A stretch of 64,000 bases of DNA from Luteolibacter arcticus (lineage in GTDB: Bacteria; Verrucomicrobiota; Verrucomicrobiia; Verrucomicrobiales; Akkermansiaceae), in assembly GCF_025950235.1 (NCBI RefSeq), contig NZ_JAPDDT010000013.1:62001-126000 (forward strand), written 5' to 3'. The notes below the pieces were generated by a model, which was not told the origin of the DNA, ran no database searches, and saw only the letters and a list, made by a program, of their open reading frames with translations. Shown here piece by piece: positions 58,858-64,000 of this stretch. Numbering within the stretch: the first letter of the stretch is position 1; each line of letters begins with the position of its first letter. The position numbers and the translations under genes were made by a program.

Positions 58858-61404
58858 ATGAGTTCCGGATCCCGCACGCTCCCCAGGTATTTTATTGCCG
58901 CCCTCTTTCACCCATGGACCTGGCGGATGGCCTGGCGGGACAGCCGGTCGCAGCGAGGGCGGCTGCTGATCTTCTCGTTGGCGATTGTCGCCGGAATCGC
59001 GGCGCTGACCGCCATCCATTCGCTGAAGGCGAGCGTGCAGAAGGGCATCGAGACGCAGGCAAAGGCCCTGCTCGGCTCTGACCTGCAGATTTCGTCGCGC
59101 CAGCCGGTCTCGGACGATGACCTCGCGCGATTGAAAGGGATGGCTCGCGAAGTCAGCCGTGAGACGAGTTTTCCCTCGATGCTGAAGTTTCTGCCCGGCG
59201 GCGCGGCGCGGATGGTGCAGGTGCGCGGGCTGGAGGGGGGCTATCCTTACTACGGAGAGGTCGAAACGAATCCCGCCGGCGGGTGGCAGCGCCTGAAGGA
59301 CGGACCGGGGATTTTGTTAGAGCCGGCCTTGCTCGATCAGTTCGGCGCCAAGCCGGGTGATGAAGTGGAACTCGGCGGTCTGCGACTGCCGATTCTGGGC
59401 TCGGTCACCAAGCCCGCGCCGAAGAGCAGCCGCTTCAGCGGATTTGCGCCGGAAGCCTACGTGCGGCTGGGCGACGTCGAACGCAGCGGCCTTCTGTCAA
59501 AGAACAGCATGGCGTCCCATCAGGTGCATCTGGAGATTCCGGATGCCCAAGGTGGCTTGAAGGAGAAGATCAGGGCGAGTTTCCCCGATACCCCGTGGCG
59601 GCTCGAAACGCCTGACGACCGGCGCGAGAACCTCGGCGATGCGCTTGAGCATTTCCAACGGTTCCTCGGCATCCTGGCACTGGCCGCACTGGTGCTCGGA
59701 GCCATCGGCGTGGCGGGTGCGGTGCATGCCCACGTCACGCGGCGAGTGCCGACGGTGGCGATCTTGCGCTGCCTCGGCTGTCCGGGGCAGGTCGCCTTCG
59801 GGATCTACTTCGTGCAAGCCGCGGCGCTGGGACTGTTAGGCGCGGTGGTGGGGGCGATGCTGGGAATCGTGCTTCAGACAGGGACGCTGGCGTTTTTCCA
59901 AGGCAGCCTGCCGGTCTCGGTCGAGCCGTCGCCGGAATGGGCGGTGGTCGCGCGGACCACTGCGGCTGGCTTTGCGGTGTGTTGCGGGTTTGCATTGCTG
60001 CCGCTGCTGAAGATCCGCCGGATTTCGCCGGCGGCGACCTTGCGCGGTGGGGCGACCTTGGAAGGGAACACGCTGCGGGCCTTGCCGGTGTATGCCCTGT
60101 TAGTCGGGCTGCTGGTGCTGCTTGCCTTGACCAATGACCCGGAGTGGAAGCGCGCGCTGTCGCTGGTCGGCGGCCTGGCCGTGGCGTTTGCGGTGCTCGT
60201 CGGCGTCGCGAAGCTGCTGATCTTCGTCACGCGCCGTTCGGTGAATTCGCGGATGCCTTACCTGCTGCGGCAGGGGCTTTCCAATCTCCACCGGCCCCGC
60301 AACCAGACCCTGCTGTTCCTGCTCTCGCTGGGGCTCGGAACCTTCCTGTTAGTGACGGTGCTGCTGACCGGCAGCCTGATCCGGCAGCGCATGAACATCA
60401 CCCAGAACGCTGAGAGCCCGAACCTCTACCTGATCGACGTGCAGCCCGACCAAGTCGCTGGCGTGCGGGCGACCGTGGAGAAACAGGGCATGCCGGTGCT
60501 GGAAAGCGCGCCGATGGTCACGATGCGCATCGAGTCGATCCGCGGCGTGCCGGTGCGCGACGTGCCTAACATGCCCCGCTGGATTGCCCGCCGCGAGTTC
60601 CGCTCGACCTACCGCGCCGAAATGAATGCGACGGAGACGCTTGTTGCCGGGGATTGGCACACCTCGGTGCCTGACCCGAACCAGCCGGTGCCGCTTTCGT
60701 TGGAAGAACAGATTGCGAAGGACATGAGGATCGGGGTAGGGGATGAACTCACGCTCGATATCCAAGGCGTGCCGGTGAAGGCCCGGGTCACGAGCCTGCG
60801 CAAGGTCGACTGGAGCCGCTTCAACCTGAATTTCTTCATGGTCTTCCCGCCGGGCGTGCTGGAGGACGCGCCCGGTTTCCATGTGGTGACGACCAAAACG
60901 CCCACTCCGGCCGCCTCGGGCGAGCTCCAGCGGTCCCTGATCGCCGAGTTCGCCAACGTCACTGCCATCGATCTCACGCTGATCCTGGAAACGGTGCGGG
61001 ACATTCTGAACAAAATCTCGACCGTCGTTTCGGTGCTGGCCGGCTTCACCGTGCTGGCGGGGCTACCCATTGTCATCGGCACCTTGCTCAATGGGCGGGA
61101 CGTGCGGCTGCGGGAAAGCGTGCTGCTGCGGACCTTGGGTGCCTCTGCAAAACAGGTGCGGACGATCCTGGTGATCGAGTATGCCGCGCTTGGCCTGCTC
61201 TCGGCGCTGACCGGTGTGCTGCTGGCCGTGGCGGGGAATGCAGCGCTGGCGATCTTCCTTTTCAAGGGCTCGCCATGGCCCGACCTCGGGGTGGTGATTG
61301 GGGCCTTTGTCGCGGCGACCGGCATCTCCGTGATCGGCGGCCTGGCCCTCAGCCGCGGTGTCTGTCATCACCCGCCGCTGGAGATCTTGCGGAGCGGAGT
61401 ATAG
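58858..61404 (+). CDS. FtsX-like ABC transporter permease, no adjacent ATPase
   Basis: 848 residues from the ATG at 58858, just before the first membrane helix (LLIFSLAIVAGIAALTAIHS); an earlier ATG at 58777 adds a non-conserved leader. Two FtsX domains are visible: helices around FLGILALAALVLGAIGVAGA, AAALGLLGAVVGAMLGIVLQ and the final TVVSVLAGFTVLAGLPIVIG, AALGLLSALTGVLLAVAGNA, GVVIGAFVAATGISVIGGLA. Large periplasmic loops (MacB_PCD-like) lie between. The layout resembles YbbP-type permeases, which normally pair with a YbbA/LolD-type ATPase. None is adjacent. Substrate unknown. Confidence 0.88.
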   Translation: MSSGSRTLPRYFIAALFHPWTWRMAWRDSRSQRGRLLIFSLAIVAGIAALTAIHSLKASVQKGIETQAKALLGSDLQISSRQPVSDDDLARLKGMAREVSRETSFPSMLKFLPGGAARMVQVRGLEGGYPYYGEVETNPAGGWQRLKDGPGILLEPALLDQFGAKPGDEVELGGLRLPILGSVTKPAPKSSRFSGFAPEAYVRLGDVERSGLLSKNSMASHQVHLEIPDAQGGLKEKIRASFPDTPWRLETPDDRRENLGDALEHFQRFLGILALAALVLGAIGVAGAVHAHVTRRVPTVAILRCLGCPGQVAFGIYFVQAAALGLLGAVVGAMLGIVLQTGTLAFFQGSLPVSVEPSPEWAVVARTTAAGFAVCCGFALLPLLKIRRISPAATLRGGATLEGNTLRALPVYALLVGLLVLLALTNDPEWKRALSLVGGLAVAFAVLVGVAKLLIFVTRRSVNSRMPYLLRQGLSNLHRPRNQTLLFLLSLGLGTFLLVTVLLTGSLIRQRMNITQNAESPNLYLIDVQPDQVAGVRATVEKQGMPVLESAPMVTMRIESIRGVPVRDVPNMPRWIARREFRSTYRAEMNATETLVAGDWHTSVPDPNQPVPLSLEEQIAKDMRIGVGDELTLDIQGVPVKARVTSLRKVDWSRFNLNFFMVFPPGVLEDAPGFHVVTTKTPTPAASGELQRSLIAEFANVTAIDLTLILETVRDILNKISTVVSVLAGFTVLAGLPIVIGTLLNGRDVRLRESVLLRTLGASAKQVRTILVIEYAALGLLSALTGVLLAVAGNAALAIFLFKGSPWPDLGVVIGAFVAATGISVIGGLALSRGVCHHPPLEILRSGV

Positions 61405-61443
61405 CGGGTTGTTTCCCTCACGAAACTCTGGTATGAAGTTTCC

Positions 61444-61662
61444 ATGATCGCACTCGCCGAGATCCGCGAACTTCCTCTTCACGACAAGTTGAGGATGATG
61501 GAGGCATTGTGGGACGGTATTGCCCCGCAGGAGGACGAGCTGGAAGTGCCGGAATGGCACAAGGAGATCCTGGACCATCGCGACCGAATGGTTGTGGAGG
61601 GCAAGGCGGTGTTCATTGATTGGGAAGTCGCCAAGCAGCAAATCCGCGACGAGATTTCATGA
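61444..61662 (+). CDS. Addiction-module antitoxin (PF09720 type)
   Basis: 72 residues: AEIRELPLHDKLRMMEALWD, then PEWHKEILDHRDRMVVEGKA, the helix-helix pattern of the small putative addiction-module component family. The C-terminus (FIDWEVAKQQIRDEI) should contact the toxin. It precedes a ParE/RelE-type toxin gene with an ATGA overlap and no intervening bases. By family it neutralises the toxin and represses the operon. Confidence 0.87.
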   Translation: MIALAEIRELPLHDKLRMMEALWDGIAPQEDELEVPEWHKEILDHRDRMVVEGKAVFIDWEVAKQQIRDEIS

Positions 61663-61958
61663 AAATCGAGATCTTGGATCTCGCCCGCCGGGATCTGGTG
61701 GAGGGTTTTCGCTTTTACGAAGGCCGCGAGCAGGGGCTGGGAGCCTACTTTCTCGACAGCTTGTTCTCCGATATCGATTCACTGCGAATCCATGGAGGAA
61801 TGCACCGGCAGCCCTACCGGAATCTGCATCGAGCGCTTTCGAAGCGCTTCCCGTTTGCCATCTATTACACCGTTGAGGGCGTGGTGGTCAGTGTCAGAGC
61901 AGTGGTGGATTGTCGCAGGAGTCCGTCGTGGATCAGGGAGCACCTTCGGCGTGCATAA
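61659..61958 (+). CDS. ParE/RelE-family toxin
   Basis: 99 residues from the ATG at 61659, fixed by its ATGA overlap with the antitoxin stop. It has the compact RelE/ParE fold pattern: EILDLARRDLVEGFRFYEGR, GAYFLDSLFSDIDSLRIHGG, RALSKRFPFAIYYTVEGVVV, VRAVVDCRRSPSWIREHLRR. By family it is either a gyrase inhibitor (ParE) or a ribosome-dependent mRNase (RelE). The sequence fits the ParE-like group better but does not settle it. Confidence 0.88.
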   Translation: MKIEILDLARRDLVEGFRFYEGREQGLGAYFLDSLFSDIDSLRIHGGMHRQPYRNLHRALSKRFPFAIYYTVEGVVVSVRAVVDCRRSPSWIREHLRRA

Positions 61959-62056
61959 AATTTCACGACAGACTTCGTTGAAATAGCTAGAGCTTCCCGG
62001 GCGTTGAGGTCGGGAATGGATTTGTTGGATCACCCCGATGGAGGCGCAGGCTCGGC

Positions 62057-64000
62057 ATGAGGCATCTGGTGCGTTTCCCGATCGTTTTCCTCGCACTGTG
62101 GGCGTTGCTCCACGGGGTGAGCAAGATCGTGCGCCTGTCGCCGGAGTGGCCGCTGTGGGCTGTGGCCCTGGCGGGTGCGGCGGCGGCGGAGTTGGTTCTC
62201 GGGCTTTATCGCTACGAATCGGGCGCGGTGACGCCGGGGCGGGGCCGCTGGGTGGTAGGCCTGCGGCTGATGGCGCTGGCGGTGCTCGGCTGGATCCTGA
62301 TCGAGCCGGTATGGGTTCGGATGGTCGAGCGCGACCGGAATCGCGAACTGGTGGTGGTGCTGGATGATTCGGCGTCGATGCATCTGAAAGACGATGGCGC
62401 GGACGCGACACGCCTGGAACTCGGCGAGCGGGGTTTGGAGCAGGCGAACCTCGTGAAGACGCTTTCCGAGTCGATGAAAGTCCGCACCGTGCGTGCGGCG
62501 CGCAGCGTGAAGGAAACGGGCGAAGGTGAGGCAGAAGGCTGGGGCGATGCCACGGACTTGGCCGCCGCGCTCGGCACGGTCCTGGAGCAGGTCCCGCCGG
62601 ATGACCTGGCGGGCGTGATCATGGTGAGCGACGGACGCCACAACCGGCCCGGCCGGGTGGAGGATGTGGCGCGGCGCTTCGGCATCCTGGATGCGCCGGT
62701 GGGCGTGGTGGCGACTGGCAGTGCCGAGCCGCCGCGCGACGCCTCGATTCTGGAGGTGAAGGCACCCGAGGCGATTCACCTCGGCGACAAGATGCGGGTG
62801 ACCGCCTCGCTGAAATTCGACGGTTACAAGGGCAAGCAGGCGAAGGTGAAGCTGATGCGAGACGACGAGGAGATCGAGTCACGCGAGATTTCGGTGCCGC
62901 AGGACCATCATCGGGAAGAGGTCCGCTTCACCACCGTGCCTGAGGAAGGCGGCGTCGGCGGGTTCCGCATCGAGATCGACGGGCTGGATGGCGAGCGCTT
63001 CGCCGACAACAACGCGTGGGCCTTCGAGACGTCCATCACCGATGCCCGGACGAATGTCCTGATCGTGGAAAGCTCGCCGCGCTGGGAATTCCGCTACCTG
63101 CGGAACCTCTTCTACGGACGCGACAAGTCGGTGCACCTGCAGTACGTGCTGCTCCATCCCGATCGCATCGAGGGGCAGGATGACGTGCTGATTCCGGCCT
63201 CGGTTTCGCGGCCCTTCGGCGATGCCCATGCGACGCGTCTGCCGACGAGCGAGGAAGAGTGGCGGAAGTTCGACGTCATTATCCTGGGCGATATCGCGCC
63301 GGAAGCTCTCGATGAACGCGACTGGAAGATCCTGGACGGTTGCGTCAAGGAACGAGCGGCGCTGCTGGTGATGATCGCCGGTCCCCAATACATGCCGCAT
63401 GGGATTGCCTCGGAAACCGGGCGAGGCCTGGTACCGGTCGAGACCTACGAGAGGCATCGTACTTTTTACTCGGCGGGCGGGGAACCGTTCCGGTTCGCGC
63501 TGACCGCGGAAGGCCGTGCGCACCCGGTGGTCCAGCAGGCGACCGGCGAAGCGGCCAATGATGCGGTGTGGGCCGGCTTTCCCGCGGTCTCGTGGCGGCA
63601 GCCGATCCGAGGCTTGAAGGAGGGCGCGGAGGTCTTGCTCACCGCGAATGGCGATGGCCAAGGCGAGGAGGTCGGCGGCGGCGAGGGGCTGAGTGCCGCG
63701 CTCGACGCGCTGGCGAAGCGGCGCGAGCACGAGGCGGCTTCCGCGCTGCTGGTCACGCGCCAGACCGGCAAGGGCAAGGTGGCGCTTCTGCTCACCGACC
63801 GGACCTGGCGGCTGCGCGAAGGGGCGGGGGATTTGTATCACCACCGCTTCTGGGGCAACCTGGTCCGCTGGGGCGCGGGCCCGGTGCTGCGCGCGGGTGG
63901 TTCCCGGGCCCGGCTCGGCACCGACCAGCTCACCTACACGGCGGATGACCGGATCAAGGTGACGGCCCGACTGCGCGATGCGGAGTTGAATCCGGTCACC
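62057..64000 (+). CDS. VWA-domain membrane protein (BatA-like), C-terminus beyond window
   Basis: 648 codons are present without a stop. Two N-terminal membrane helices (FPIVFLALWALLHGVSKIVR-like and LWAVALAGAAAAELVLGLY) plus a third (LRLMALAVLGWILIEPVWV) precede a VWA domain with a MIDAS motif in LVVVLDDSASMHLKDDG (DxSxS). Beyond it come an Ig-like beta region (ILEVKAPEAIHLGDKMRVTA) and a glutamine-amidotransferase-like domain (FDVIILGDIAPEALDERDWK, ALLVMIAGPQYMPHG). GGAGG-like GGAGG sequence lies 12 bases upstream. Such proteins usually sit beside MoxR, DUF58 and DUF4175 genes in PVC bacteria. Confidence 0.87.
   Translation, partial: MRHLVRFPIVFLALWALLHGVSKIVRLSPEWPLWAVALAGAAAAELVLGLYRYESGAVTPGRGRWVVGLRLMALAVLGWILIEPVWVRMVERDRNRELVVVLDDSASMHLKDDGADATRLELGERGLEQANLVKTLSESMKVRTVRAARSVKETGEGEAEGWGDATDLAAALGTVLEQVPPDDLAGVIMVSDGRHNRPGRVEDVARRFGILDAPVGVVATGSAEPPRDASILEVKAPEAIHLGDKMRVTASLKFDGYKGKQAKVKLMRDDEEIESREISVPQDHHREEVRFTTVPEEGGVGGFRIEIDGLDGERFADNNAWAFETSITDARTNVLIVESSPRWEFRYLRNLFYGRDKSVHLQYVLLHPDRIEGQDDVLIPASVSRPFGDAHATRLPTSEEEWRKFDVIILGDIAPEALDERDWKILDGCVKERAALLVMIAGPQYMPHGIASETGRGLVPVETYERHRTFYSAGGEPFRFALTAEGRAHPVVQQATGEAANDAVWAGFPAVSWRQPIRGLKEGAEVLLTANGDGQGEEVGGGEGLSAALDALAKRREHEAASALLVTRQTGKGKVALLLTDRTWRLREGAGDLYHHRFWGNLVRWGAGPVLRAGGSRARLGTDQLTYTADDRIKVTARLRDAELNPVT

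Overview
The window is high-GC bacterial DNA whose gene content points to the PVC group, most likely a Verrucomicrobiota of the Luteolibacter/Verrucomicrobiaceae type. This is inferred, since no rRNA gene is present. The main pointers are a 1107-residue PVC-type membrane-bound dehydrogenase/HEAT/CxxCH cytochrome, an autotransporter-type beta-strand repeat protein, a DUF4175-like plus squalene-cyclase-fold operon, a von Willebrand factor A (BatA-like) protein, a CelD-like glycosidase with a hexuronate-type MFS transporter, and an XylR-like regulator. Most genes lack a clear Shine-Dalgarno sequence, and neighbouring genes often overlap by ATGA or GTGA.

Layout. 1-0.9 kb: the start of an SDR oxidoreductase and a VapBC toxin-antitoxin pair. 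0.9-5.3 kb: a five-gene metal-uptake operon (outer-membrane channel, Mn/Fe-type binding lipoprotein, ATPase, two permeases) with a DtxR/MntR-like palindrome ahead of its first gene. 5.3-11.6 kb: a YihX-like HAD phosphatase, a TIGR04325-type methyltransferase, a lipid glycosyltransferase, an unknown membrane protein, and a membrane sulfatase-fold enzyme with Thr at the nucleophile position. 11.7-16.3 kb: the PVC cytochrome and a lone ABC ATPase. 16.4-20.8 kb: sucA and sucB, where the E2 has two lipoyl domains but no visible subunit-binding domain. 20.9-23.7 kb: two coupled membrane-anchored helical proteins. 23.9-32.4 kb: a looser region of small and hypothetical genes (App1-like phosphatase, HTH protein, VOC protein, SYLF lipoprotein, NTF2-like protein, OmpA-like protein, a 24-residue membrane peptide, tRNA-Thr) with several structured non-coding stretches.

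32.6-48.8 kb is carbohydrate-related: a GH78-like rhamnosidase, a LamG/Y_Y_Y histidine kinase with its NarL-type regulator, a rhodanese-YceI fusion, the beta-strand repeat protein, and an XylR-like regulator divergent from a glycosidase-MFS-FAD oxidoreductase operon. The operon probably exposes, imports and oxidises a plant or algal sugar acid. 48.8-57.4 kb is a six-gene translationally coupled envelope operon (DUF4175-like membrane protein, coiled-coil protein, squalene-cyclase-fold protein, three related beta-barrel/jelly-roll proteins). 57.5-64 kb holds an MBL hydrolase, a host-attachment-family protein, an FtsX-type permease, a ParE-type toxin-antitoxin pair, and a VWA-domain protein that runs off the window end.

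The best candidates for something undescribed are the six-gene envelope operon with its repeat-built paralogues, the three-way-junction RNA candidate at 26.5 kb, and the E2 lacking a subunit-binding domain.
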